DNA of 64,000 bases from Phaseolus vulgaris (taxonomy: Eukaryota > Streptophyta > Magnoliopsida > Fabales > Fabaceae), in the NCBI RefSeq assembly GCF_000499845.2, contig NC_023749.2, positions 10,611,298 to 10,675,297 of the forward strand. Direction: 5' to 3'. The translations under genes and the position numbers were made by a program. Each line of letters begins with the position of its first letter. The first letter of the stretch is position 1. Shown piece by piece: positions 49,352 to 61,075 of this stretch. Below the pieces are notes generated by a model that saw nothing but the letters and a program-made list of their open reading frames with translations, was not told where the DNA came from and ran no database searches.

Positions 49352-52300
49352 TTGTTTGCAATAATGTATGAGTTTAAAGTGCTTTTTGCTGAGGGATCTT
49401 CTGTTAGTAGACCACCTATGTTCAATGGAATGAATTATGCCTTTTGGAAAATTAGAATGAAAATTTTTATGGAATCTATTGACTCGTTTATTTGGGAGGC
49501 TGTGGTCCATGGACCCTACCTGCCAATGCAGGTTGTCAAGGATGAAGAAGTGGTAAAGCCAAGATCTGAATGGAATGAGACCGAAAGGAAGAAGGCTCAA
49601 TATGATCTAGTGGCCAAGAACATCATAACCTTCTCATTAACAATAGATGAGTTCTTCAGGATATCCCAATGTAGTTCAACTAAGGAGATGTGGGAGGTCT
49701 TGGAAGTCACTCACGAGGGTACTAAAGATGTGAAGAGGTCAAGAAAACATTCTCTCATCCAAGAATATGAATTGTTTAGAATGCAACCCGAGGAGAGCAT
49801 TGTTGATGTGCAAAAAAGGTTCACTCATATTGTGAATCACCTTACTGGTTTGGGAAAGGAATTTGACAGAGAGGAACTCAACATAAAAGTGATGAAGTGC
49901 CTCGACAGAAGCTGGCAACCCAAGGTGACAGTCATATCAGAAAGTCGTGATCTATCAAAGATGTCAACTGCTGCACTCTTTGGGAAATTAATGGAGCATG
50001 AGCTGGAGCTCAAGAGACTCAAAGAGCAGGAAACAGTGGAAAGAAAACCCAAAGGACTTGCACTGAAAGCAAGTGAACAGAATGAGATCAGTGAGGAAAA
50101 AGAAGATGTTGAACATGATGATACAATCAGCCTACTTACAAAGAGATTCAGCAGATTCCTGAAGAAGAAAAGCAGAGATAGGAACCAGCAGAAAAAGAAG
50201 ATATCCTAAACCTAATGACTCAAATTCCTCTAACTATACTTGCTTTGGCTGTGGCAAAACAGGGCACATCAAAATGGATTGTCCAAACAATCAATCAAAG
50301 GACAAATCTGCCAACAAAAAGGTTGAAAGGAGCAAGAGGAGAAGAGCTTACATTTCATGGGAAGAGAATGAAGTATCTTCAACCAGCAGCTCTTCAACTG
50401 AAAGTGAGGAAAACAATCTGTGCTTCATGGTGAAAGATGAAGGGTCAATCTCTGATTCAAAAGGCAGCAAGAAAAATCAATGGTACTTGGACAGTGGTTG
50501 TTCCAAACATATGATTGGAGATCTTACAAAATTCACTAGCTTGAAGCTCAAAGGAGAGGGACATGTAACCTATGGTGATAATAACCGAGGAAGATTTTGG
50601 GGCAGAGGCACTGTTGGAACAGGGAATTCAACCACTATTGAGAATGTGCTTTATGTAGAAGGACTCAAGCATAGCCTTCTCAGCATCAGTCAACTTTGTG
50701 ACAAAGGATACAAGGTGAACTTCAAGTCAAAAGGCTGCACAATCTCAAGTGATTCCTCTGGTAAGGTGTGTTTTACTGGTAAGAGAGTGAATAACATATA
50801 CATCTTGGATATCATGGAAACTATCTCTTCAAATGAGTGTTTACTGTCTAGAAGTGACGAGTCTTGGCTGTGGCACAGGAGGCTAGCTCACATACACACT
50901 AATTACTTAGATAAACTGAAATCTAAAGATGTTTCTAGTTTACCTAACATTAAATTTCAGGATAACAGGCTCTGTGATGCTTGTGTGAAAGGTAAACAAA
51001 TCAGATCCTCTTTCAATTCAAAAGATATTGTTTCTACAAAAAAAATCCATTGGATGTATTGCATATGAACTTATTTGGACCCTCTAGAGTTGCTAGCTTG
51101 GCTGAAAATTTGTATGCTTTAGTTGTTGTGGATGACTACTCTAGATTTACATGGACTTTGTTTCTTGCACATAAAAATGATGCTTACAATGCTTTTAAGA
51201 AATTAGCAAAGGTTCTGCAGAATGAAAATGGTTGCTGCATAAAATCAATTCGAAGTGATCATGGGGGAGAGTTTCAGAATGCTAGATTTGAGAGGTTATG
51301 TGAGAAGCATGGGATATCACATACCTTTTCAGCCCCTAAGACTCCCCAACAAAACGGTGTAGTTGAAAGGAAAAACAGATCATTAGAAGAACTAGCTAGA
51401 ACCATGTTAAATGAATCTAAGCTTCCTAAGTATTTTTGGGCAGATGCAGTTTATACTGCAACTTATGTGTTAAATAGAACCTTAATTAGACCCATCCTTA
51501 AGAAAACTCCATATGAATTGTATAAGGGCAGGAATCCCAGTGTGAGCCACCTTAGAGTGTTTGGGCGTAAATGCTTTGTATTGAATAATGGCAAAGAGAA
51601 TTCAGGTAAGTTTGATGCTAAATCCGATGAAGGTGTGCACATTGGTTATGCTTTGAATGGTCATGCATATAGAGTCTTCAATAAAAGATTGCTCATAGTA
51701 GAAGAATCAATGCATGTTGTATTTGATGAAGCAGATCATAGCATATCTAAAACTGTTGTTGATGACTTTGACTGTAATGAATTTAAATTTGTTTTAAATC
51801 AAAATGAATTGATTCATATTGATACTGCTGATACACATGCTATGCAAGAACCTATTGTTTCTGCAGGTTTGCCAAAAGAATGGAAAACCCCGAGAGACCT
51901 AACCATTGATAATGTCATTGGGAACATTGAGAAAGGAGTGTCAACTAGAAAATCCTTGAATAACTTCTGTGAAACAATGGCCTTTGTATCTCAAGTGGAA
52001 CCCAAAAATCTGAATGAAGCCCTCAAGGACAGCAACTGGATTCTGGCCATGCAAGAGGAACTGAATCAATTTGCTCTTAATGAGGTCTGAACTCTTGTTC
52101 CTAGAATACCTGAGATGAATATAATTGGAACAAAATGGGTATTCAAAAACAAGATGGATGAGCATGGGGTGATTACCAGAAATAAGGCTAGGCTAGTGGC
52201 TAAATGGTATAATCAAGAAGAAGGAATAGACTATGATGAGACATATGCACCGGTGGCTCGGCTAGAAGTTGTTAGATTGTTGCTTGCCTTCTCCTGCATC

Positions 52301-53531
52301 AAAGGGTTCAACCTATTCCAAATGGATGTGAAGAGTGCCTTCTTGAATGGTTATATAAATGAATAGGTATTTGTTTCACAACCACCAGGTTTTGAAGACC
52401 ATCAACATCCAGGACATGTGTTCAAACTCAAAAAGGCTTTCTATGGGCTTAAGCAAGCTCCTAGGCAATGGTATGAGAGGCTAAGTGATTTCCTCACCTC
52501 ACAAGGTTATGACAGAGGCACATCAGATAAGACCTTGTTCATCAAGAAGAAAGGGCATGACAAAATTCTAGTACAAGTATATGTGGATGACATCATTTTT
52601 GGATCAAACAATGGAGTGTGAAACTTTTGTGGAAATCATGAAGAGTGAGTTTGAAATGTCAATGATGGGTGAGTTGAACTATTTTCTAGGCTTGCAGGTC
52701 AAACAACTTAAGGATGGCATTTTCTTGAATCAAGCCAAGTATTGCAAGGATCTGTTGAGAAAATTTGAAATGGACAAGTGCAAATCAATCAGCACACCCT
52801 TCTCAACTAGCTGCCACTTGGATCATGATGAAGCTGGAATTCCTGTTGATGAAACCAAATACAGAGGACTCATAGGATCTCTACTGTATCTCACTGCCAG
52901 CAGGCCTGACATAATGTTTGCAGTATGCATGTGTGCTCGGTTTCAATTTGCTCCTAAAGAATCACACTACAATGTTGCCAAAAGGATTTTGAAATATTTG
53001 CAAGGAACTAAAGAAGTTGGCTTGTGGTATCCAGGTAACATTTCATTAAGTTTGACTGGATATTCTGATTCAGACTTTATAGGTTGCAAAATTGATAGGA
53101 AAAGCACCAGTGGTACCTGTCACTTGTTTGGATCAAGCTTGATCTCATGGCAATGCTAAAAACAGGCATGTGTTGCTCTCTCCACTGCTGAAGCAGAGTA
53201 CATTGCAGCAGGGAGTTGTTGTGCTCAAACCATATAGCTAAGACAACAATTGAATGACTTTGGTATCTTACTTAACCATATACCTCTGTTGTGTGATAAC
53301 ACAAGTGCAATCAACTTAACCAAAAATCCTGTCATGCATTCAAGAACAAAGCACATTGAAATTAGGCATCACTTTCTAAGGGAACACATATCTAATGGAA
53401 CATGTGAGATTAAGTTCATTGGTACAGATTTACAACTTGCAGATTTGTTCACAAAACCATTGGCTAAGGATAGGTTTAATTTTCTGCTAAATGAATTGGG
53501 AATTATAAATGTTAATTGTACCTCGCAGTGA
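49352..53531 (+). pseudogene. gag-pol of copia 2, disrupted
   Basis: Gag (49352-50209, 285 codons) has the copia gag block FNGMNYAFWKIRMKIF and ends early through a frameshift near 50200. The next frame carries the zinc knuckle CFGCGKTGHIKMDC (about 50239), protease WYLDSGCSKHMIG (about 50481) and GAG-pre-integrase. A frameshift near 51045 leads into integrase (51050-52090; DLFGPSR-like start, SDHGGEFQN, PQQNGVVERKNRSLEE). A TGA stop at 52088 and a TAG near 52363 interrupt reverse transcriptase (FQMDVKSAFLNGYI, VYVDDIIFG). A frameshift lies near 52610. RNase H (to 53531) has stops near 53157 and 53236. At least seven lesions rule out a functional polyprotein. Confidence 0.92.
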
Positions 53532-53933
53532 AAAATTAAATCTGTTTATTTGCAATTAAATGTGTTTATTTTTGGTATTGATATGCCTTGATGACCAGGA
53601 AAGAGAAATTATGATCTTTGACTAATTGACTGACTTTGTGGGTATTAACCACTGTACCTTTGACGGTTTTGGTCATGGTTATGTAACCGATTTGATGGTT
53701 TGGGTGCTCAATTAAGGTGTGATATGTGTGCATCGTGACCCCAAATATTTGCTGCATTTTTCAAAGATTCTCTGCACAATTTCAGAGCATAAAATCTTCA
53801 TGCATATCCCTTCATAACTGCTCCATCAAATCATTCATTTTGCAATATAAATTTGTGTAAAAATTTGCTACCCACATTGGTTGTCCATTTTCGGTTCTCA
53901 TCATTTGAAACACAAGAAAATTCTGGTTCAACC

Positions 53934-55224
53934 ATGGCTTCTTCTTCAAGACAGAAAAAGAAAAATCAGGAAAAGCAAAGCACCTTTCAAGGCGTGCTGG
54001 AAGGCTGGTTCGCTGGAGATGAAGAGGGTATCAATGCCTACATTCACGAAATGAGCAGAAAACAGATTAACATACCCAAGGTATTTCAACTGGCTGAAAT
54101 CAGAGAAATTGGCTGAAACAAGGTCTGCATTGAAGCACCAGAAATTGAAAAAGCTGCTGGAATTAACTGGTAATGTGTATCCTGATTTAGTCAAAGTGTT
54201 TTACACAAATCTAACCTTGGATGGAAAGAACATTGTATCCTATGTGAAAGGAATCAAAATGAAGGTCACCAGTGATGTTTGGAATTCAGTGGCTGGAATC
54301 AAATATTATGGTCTAAAGGTTGGAAAAGGGAACACAAGTGGGATTCAGGAGTTCAACAAACTTCAGTATTACAGAAATTGTATGAGGACCCCTACCCAGA
54401 GCATAAGCAGATTCCATGCAGGTCATTTGAACCTAACACCACGTCTTATTGCCTACATTATAGCATGGCAACTCATCCCAAGAGGTACAAATCATGTTGT
54501 TTTACATGAAGAGGATTTAATCCTTCTATACTGCATCATGAATCTGATCAAGGTTAATTGGGTGTATATCATCAATGAGCATATGTTGAAATCCAAAAGA
54601 TTAAGTGATTATCGCTTTCCTTATGCTATACTTGTTTCAAAATTGATTGACCACTTTGGCATTGACACTTCAAATGAGCGAAATGAAACCATCAAAGTTG
54701 TAAGTGAGATTGATAACTCAACTCTCACAAAAATGGGGTTTCATAAAGTGGAGGACAGCTGGGTGTTTCTCAAAGGTAAGGATCCTCAAGAAGAACATGG
54801 AGCCTCAAACCTCAACAATGAAGATGGAGATGAGGCTGTTCCCATGGAAGATGACACGGTTCAAGCTGCAGAACACTCATGTTATGTTATCCATCACTCC
54901 TGCGGGCAAGAGCCATCTATTGGTCATGCTGGAAGTCAAAGGACAAGCTCTCCATCTGTAGAAATCAGAGGAGATTCACCTGCTCCCCAATCAGTGCATG
55001 AAGAAGCTGCTGCAACTCATCAGAATGTTATTGTTGCCTATCAAACCCCATAGTACAAAGGTGAACCATTATCTATGTTTGAAAGGCAGGTTCTGTATCG
55101 CCTTGATACCATGACAACAGAATAGAGAGCATATTTTGAGACCACTCAAGCAAGGTTTCAGCACCTTAATGATCAAATTGAAGGAGTTCAGTTGCAGCTT
55201 GCAGAGTTATATTACAAAGATTAG
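53934..55224 (+). pseudogene. Additional ORF between pol and 3' LTR of copia 2 (env-position ORF)
   Basis: An ATG at 53934 opens a frame starting MASSSRQKKKNQEKQ, which stops after 60 codons. The continuation is in another frame (54109-55053), then past a TAG at 55051 and another near 55123 to a final stop at about 55224. The middle (about 54160-54660) is a globular, Tyr/Leu/Ile-rich domain (VYPDLVKVFYTNL near its start, WQLIPRGTNHVVLHEEDL later). It resembles the putative plant transposon protein domain common in legume transposons. The tail is acidic and Pro/Ser-rich, ending with a Gln-rich, possibly coiled-coil segment. Sireviruses can carry an env-like ORF at this place, but I see no signal peptide or membrane segment, so an envelope role is not supported. 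Confidence 0.6.
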
Positions 55225-55545
55225 AAGTATCTTTCTTTCCATGCTTTCTTTCATCAGTTTATATTTCTGCAATGTTGAACAATTTGTATTTGTTTCTGGA
55301 CTGTTATGGTTGTGTTTCTGTTTTATCTTTCTCTATGCTTAAATGTTGTTTGATGAATCCAAAGGGGGAGAAAAATAGCTCACCATGCTAGGTGAAGCTA
55401 ACTGAAACAGGAAGTTACATTCTGTACCTTAAAACTAATTCACATGTTATGCAATGTTTCAATTTTCTGGTTTAGTATTTGGTGCAGTACAGGTTCTTAA
55501 AGCAACAGAGCTATGGGGATTTGTCTCCATCAAACAGGGGGAGAT

Positions 55546-57115
55546 TGTTGAGGATGGTTGTTGCCCCTTCAAGACATGTGTTTGATGAAGTCATTTGTGT
55601 ACATTTCATGTATAGTTGTATTTGCTTTAAGAATGTCTTAGGTATAAGTTAGAGGTTGTTTAAGATTAGGCTTTTTGCTGGGTAACTCACCTCTTAACCC
55701 CTGACCATGTGATAAGAGTAAGCACAAATTTTCTGAAACTGTTTTTCACATGTTTTGCAAAAACACCTTTACTGCATAAAAATAAATATGTTCTTTTCTA
55801 AATAAACAGATTCTTTTTTAAACTGATGCATTGACTAAGTCTTTCGAAAATCAGGTTTTGTGCATCAAGTATTTTGACTAAGTCTTCTCTCTTTCAAAAC
55901 GATTGTGTTTCAATAGTCAAGTTTTTTCTGTTATCGTTTTGAAAAATAAATCTGTTCATCTGTAAATGAATGGATTCTTTTTAGTCTGGTGCCATGTGTA
56001 TCTTAAAAGCTTTTTTCGTTTTATCCTTGCACCAGAATGGTTGACTGAGTCTCCTTCAAATAACAAATTCTCTAACTGCTTTTGAAAATAAATATGTTCA
56101 TTTTATTTCAATCTGTTCTTTTTATAACAGCTTTAACTGTTTTTTGAAAAATTGTTATAAGTTGTTTTTATATAAAAAGAAAACTTGTTCCTACGTTTAA
56201 AAAAGAATCATACATTTGAGAAAACTCTTCAGTGTTCTTGAAAGATTTCAAAAATCAAAAGTGTGCTTGTTCTTGTTTGGTTCTAAGGCTTGGTGAGAGG
56301 TGTTGCTACTGTGTGAGCAATCTGTTCTACTAGTCTAAGGCAGATTTATGCATCCTCTATCAGGTGTATTCGTTTCATTTTTCAAATTCTTGTAAAAGTG
56401 TGATTGTAAACTCTTCTTGATAGGGTTTCTTGAAGAGTGTGTGTGCTGAAATAGTGCTTTTCAGCAAGTGTGTCAAGTTTCTTGTAGGGTTCAAGAACAG
56501 TGGTTGTGTAAGTGTGTTTGGTACATTTTGTTTAGTGGATTTCACCATGAATTAGGTGAGACTGGATGTAGCTCATTTGAGTGAACCAGTATAACTGTTG
56601 TGTGTTCATTTCTCTTCATCCATGCACTTGAATTCTTGTTTATCTGTTAATCTGCCAGAAATTGAATATGTTCAATTAAAAATAAATTTGTTCTTTCTGG
56701 GCTTGTTCATACAGTTCTTATTTTCTGGAAAATCAGTTTGGTTCTGTGAAGAAGATATATGATCTGTTAAATACAACTGGAACAGGTTGATTGTGATAGG
56801 TTACCCAATTGATTGTTAAGCTAATAATTGAACCTTAATCACTTGCTTAAAAATTGAAGGTCACTGTTTTTGTTGTTCACAGTTTTCTCTTTAAAATCAG
56901 TGTGTGTGGCTTGCAAATTAATCTGTATAATCTCAAGATTAACTTGGTTGATCTAAACGTTTTCAAACATAAACAGTGTCAAAATAAATCTGTTCATTGC
57001 CAAATAAATCGATTTATTTTCTGTGTACTGTGATAAAAATTGATTCTACGCTAAACTTTTAAAAGGTCAATTCACCCCCCCCCCCTCTTGAACTTTGACA
57101 CTATTGAACCCAACA
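55546..57115 (+). repeat. 3' LTR of copia 2
   Basis: Direct repeat of the 5' LTR at 47795. Near its end it keeps a pair of motifs (AAATAAATCTGTTCATT, then the perfect palindrome AAATAAATCGATTTATTT at about 57003) and a long C run at 57074-57085 before the terminal CCCAACA. Confidence 0.93.
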
Positions 57116-57213
57116 CATTCGACACGGTGTCGACCTCGTGTCGGCCAGGTATCCGTGTCCAATACGTGTCTGACATGCGAAAGCGGTCGTGTCGGAGCTT
57201 CATAGGTTACTAG

Positions 57214-58490
57214 TATAACTTATATAATTTTAAAATTTGCTTATAATTTATCATTTTTGTAATTTATATAAGAAATTACAGTTACAAGAAATCACATGAT
57301 TTTATAAAATTCTTCTGCGCACATGATTTTGTAAAGAAAAATTATGGTTGAACAACTCCAAATGAGGGGCATACAACCACCCACGTGGCTAAAATAGTAA
57401 TATTTTAATTGTGTTTTGGGTCTCGAGAATGTAGTGTAATATTTTGAAAAGATTTAAAATTAGGGTGCTTAGGTTACATTGTGAATTTAGATTAAAAGAA
57501 TTTGTGGTTATAAATTTTTAATTAGGGTTTTCCGTTCTTCTCCACTTCTCCACCTTCATTGCCTCTTTTACTCTCGCATCAGTTCCACTTCTCCTTGAGC
57601 TTCTATTCCAATGTCTCCTCTAACATCTATTCAAGGGTTTGTCTGTCCTCCAACTTCTCTTCCAGCGTTTATCGTTCATCGTCGTTCTCGTGGGTGTTTG
57701 CAAGGGGAGACCTGACATCTCTTTTCACGATAATTGGGTTGTGCAAGATGAATTTATTAGAATTAGAATATACAAAGAACTACATTTGTGATCATATGTG
57801 TCTGCGCTATTTTCTTTTTTTTCTAAAGTATCACTTGATTTTTGTGGAATATATTGTTAAAACTATTTATTTTCGCGTACTTAGTTTGTGTATGCACGTA
57901 TGTATGTTTTTTTTTATATGTTTTCTCCAAGAAAAGCCTTTTTTGAAGTTATGATATTGTGAATTCAGTCATTGTTGAGTATATAGACAAAGAGAGAGGT
58001 CACTACATATTGATATTGTAGATAGATAATCATGTGACTTTCTCCAAGATTGACAATGATATTACAAAAATTTGGCTTCATGTTCAACTAAACTAACTTC
58101 AAATTTCAAAAAATATGTCAGCTCAACTACATAAATGAAAGTCAATTAAGCCCATAAATGAAAAACACTTCAAACAATCCAAGCAATTTACAATTGCCAA
58201 ATACATATGTTAAATTTTGGAAACCACATCACACCCAATCAAATAAACATGTACCATTCTTACCAACTATTTGGTAATAAACATACTTAAGTACTAAACA
58301 CCTCATGTACGAGCCCTTACAATTATGACTAAGAATTTTATTTTATTTTCTTGCATAGGTAGTCCATGGTGTTTTCATGATAGTTGACACATGTTTCCTT
58401 GTTTCGTGCTTAACTCGGGTGAAGATGATACTTTTTTTCTTTTCCCCCGTCGTGCTCTTCGGATACGCCTTTATCATTAACATAAGGCCT
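57214..58490. other. Intergenic DNA right of the hAT element
   Basis: No gene is supported. At about 57525-57700 there is a TCTCC/TTCTCC-rich stretch after GGGTTTTCC, resembling a plant 5' leader. The 131-codon frame at 57559-57954 that covers it is hydrophobic, low in complexity and lacks any recognisable domain. Confidence 0.45.
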
Positions 58491-58860
58491 CTACAGATGT
58501 TCGTCATCTACTCTAGAAGGACTATCATGCAAACAAGATTTTTCCCTTACAACTAACCATTCTTGTAACTCTTTCACATCCTTCTTCAGACTGTTGATGA
58601 CAACCTTTTACTCCTTCGCTTTGCCAAGCAAATCAACGACTTTTACCAAGCTCCTTTTTTTTTTACATGTCGGTTGTAAATCCATGTCCAACTCCCTTAA
58701 ATGCTTCTTTAACGAATTCATTTTGCAACTCTTCATTGGACTCAAATAAGTTAACAATAACTTGTTCATGCACACAACAAATACCAACATAATTGAAAAA
58801 AAAATAACTATTCTACATTTAATACAAATTTCAATGTACTGGAGAAACCACATATCTGTT
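58491..58860 (-). pseudogene. Remnant of a protein with a hydrophobic segment and coiled coil, family unknown
   Basis: On the minus strand an 81-codon frame (58853-58608) has a hydrophobic stretch (IVIFFSIMLVFVVCM) and then a charged Lys/Leu/Glu-rich segment. After a TAA, the same frame continues with similar character (SLKKDVKELQEWLVV) for about 37 codons to a TAG at 58493-58491. Reading on across a single stop with the same composition suggests a once-longer protein ending in a coiled coil. No family was recognised. Confidence 0.35.
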
Positions 58861-61075
58861 GCAGCCTAGAAGCAATTTCAATGTCACGGAGCCTAACATC
58901 CATCCAATGTATAATAAGAGGATATCTATTCCCACTCCTCGACACCTAGCGCTTGTAAGAGAATAATTGTTCAAGAGCCCATATCTACACAATTCATGTC
59001 ATAAATTCATGTCAGTAACCACAAAATGGATGGGAAATCATTACATATACCAACTAAACATTTTAAATTACCTGCATCAAGTATACACAATCACCAACAT
59101 GGATATATGTCACATTACTTTTCCTCCTCATACACATCGAAGCAATACACAAATTATACTAAATATTTAATTTATTTAATACAAAAAATCTCTAAAAACA
59201 ACCCATCACTTATCCAAATTTTATATCTTTGTATCTTATATTATTTTATATTCAAATTTGAATGTTGATGGAGTTTTGGAGAAATACATTTGATGTTTCC
59301 AATTCACCTGTTCCTATGACATTTGGTGGACGAAGGTAAATGCAGGGGAGTTTCAGAAAATCTTAAAATGAAGATTTTTTATGGTTCCATGTTTGAATAT
59401 TTAAAATTATATAAATAATGTTATTTGAATTCAGTCAATCAAATATATTCAAATAAGTAATCACTGTTTATGGGTAATTTAAAATTTCTCGTATTATTTT
59501 TTTTTTCTCAAAAGAGTGCAGTGATAATTAAACACTTAAAATAATTTTATTATAACTTAAATTATTCATTAGAAACTGAAAAGATAATTGATATATTAAA
59601 ATATGTATTTGTGTATTATGTTATGTTTTATTTGGTTTAATGGGAACAGTACTTTTTATATGACTCATGCAAAGCATGTTCTCTAAACAGGCATACAAGG
59701 TCCGTGAAGTTTTTCTTGACCAAGATCATGGTGATAAAATAGTAATTTTTTTAATATTAAAAAATAGTAGTTTTCTATTTATATAAAATGTTATTTATTT
59801 TTTAATTTATAGTATATGTTTAATATTTAAAGAAATTATTTGAAGTTCTGTTTTTTTTTTTAATCTGTTGTTGTGTTTATATTAATATATTTCTGTGTAT
59901 AGTTATTATGTTTATGAATTATAATTTATTTGATTATAATTTTTTATGAACTTTTTTTATTGTTAATTACGTTATATTTTTGTTGTTGTAGTATTTTTTA
60001 TTTTCATTACTACAGGATTTTTAATATTAAAAAATATTTTTTTTATTTATATAAGATCTTATTTATTTTCCAATTTTATAGCAAATAAAATTTTAAAGAA
60101 ATTACTTGAAGTTCTATTTTTATTTAATTTGTTGAATACATATTTTTTTTAATTATACTTTTTATATTATACATATTTACATTTAACATTTTTTTTCTAA
60201 TTATAATTTTTAAATTTTCGTGAAAATTGTTCATTTTTAAATAAAAACAACTCATTTTATTATTACTTTTTTTTAATAGACAAGGGTAAATTTGTAAAGT
60301 AACATTTTACACCTTTAAAAAAAATTAAAATTTCCTCACACATTCACCCTAACATACTTTAATCCAAACACCCTCACTTTTTTCACACTTTCCTCTCACA
60401 TCCTTATACATTCACTCCTTCAAATCCCCACACCCCCTCCACAATCCAAACAGAGCTTAAGTCTAACTCAATCTTATAAAACTAGCTCATAAGATTTGCA
60501 TTCACTTATATACTATGAAATGTCATAATATATTCTAATAATGATTAAGGAACCTCTAATGAAACTAAATTATTATTTGATAGATATCTTTATGTTTAAT
60601 TTGGAGAAAGATTCACCGAATTAAAAAAAAGTAGATTTTGTGTGCAAATTAAAATTTAATGACGTTAATAATGCTAAAATGTTTATTTAATAAAGTGTAG
60701 AATTTACTATGATTGTGTTAAAGATCAGTTTGCGTGAATTGCTAGTGATTAATTAATTAGGTTGGACTACAATGTATCTTTTTCTTTTCTGAATTGACAT
60801 CGAACCTTTTCTTTTTATTCTTAAACCACTGTACTATAAATCGCTTTATTCTGATTTGCTATAACCACATTTTCAATACACAATTTCAGATTTGATGGTA
60901 AAATGTTTCATCAAACTAATGTACAAATACTCTTCATGTAGTGTTGTTATAAACCAAATTGGTATGAAATAAATATCCAGTAACAAATGAGAAGGCAAAG
61001 AGCAATTGGTCACAAAGTTACAATATCATCCCAAACCATCAAAATAATCCAGAGGAAGAAATTTTCTTGATGTTG
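58861..61075. other. AT-rich intergenic DNA with old duplications
   Basis: No gene is supported. Two related blocks near 59745-59880 and 60012-60135 share TTTTTAATATTAAAAAATA, TATTTATATAA and AAAGAAATTA-TTGAAGTTCT in order. At 60320-60455 lies a TCACA/CCCTC-rich stretch ending AATCCAAACAGAGCTTAA, which resembles ends of GTTTGGAT-type legume repeats. At 60463-60535 an inverted fragment of the TRIM-type LTR occurs. Confidence 0.5.

Larger units (their letters stand above)
47795..57115 (+). mobile_element. Sirevirus-like Ty1/copia retrotransposon with an extra ORF (copia 2), inserted in the hAT
   Basis: LTRs are at 47795-49313 and 55546-57115, both starting TGTTGA and ending CCCAACA. Target-site duplication CATTC is perfect (47790-47794 and 57116-57120). 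The primer-binding site TTGGTATCAAGAGC follows the 5' LTR at 49315, and the polypurine tract AGGGGGAGA precedes the 3' LTR. The inner region has gag, zinc knuckle, protease, integrase, reverse transcriptase and RNase H, then a separate ORF. The LTRs are nearly identical apart from a few indels and scattered substitutions, so the insertion is fairly recent compared with the hAT host. Confidence 0.95.
43955..57205 (-). mobile_element. hAT-superfamily DNA transposon, interrupted by copia 2
   Basis: The left end reads CTATGAAGCATAGACACG. The right end, on the minus strand, reads CTATGAAGCTCCGACACG: nine identical terminal bases, then further matches. Flanking 8-mers ATTACAAG (43947-43954) and GTTACTAG (57206-57213) agree at 6 of 8 positions, consistent with an old 8-bp hAT duplication. 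GTGTC/GACAC words crowd both subterminal regions. The transposase remnant is on the minus strand. Without the copia at 47795-57115 the element is about 3.9 kb. The exact first base of the inverted repeat is a judgement. Confidence 0.8.

Noticed and set aside
53934..55224. Envelope gene of copia 2
   Set aside because: No signal peptide, membrane anchor or fusion motif visible; position alone is not enough.
57559..57954. 131-codon plus-strand frame
   Set aside because: Hydrophobic and low in complexity, with no domain; judged chance in leader-like DNA.
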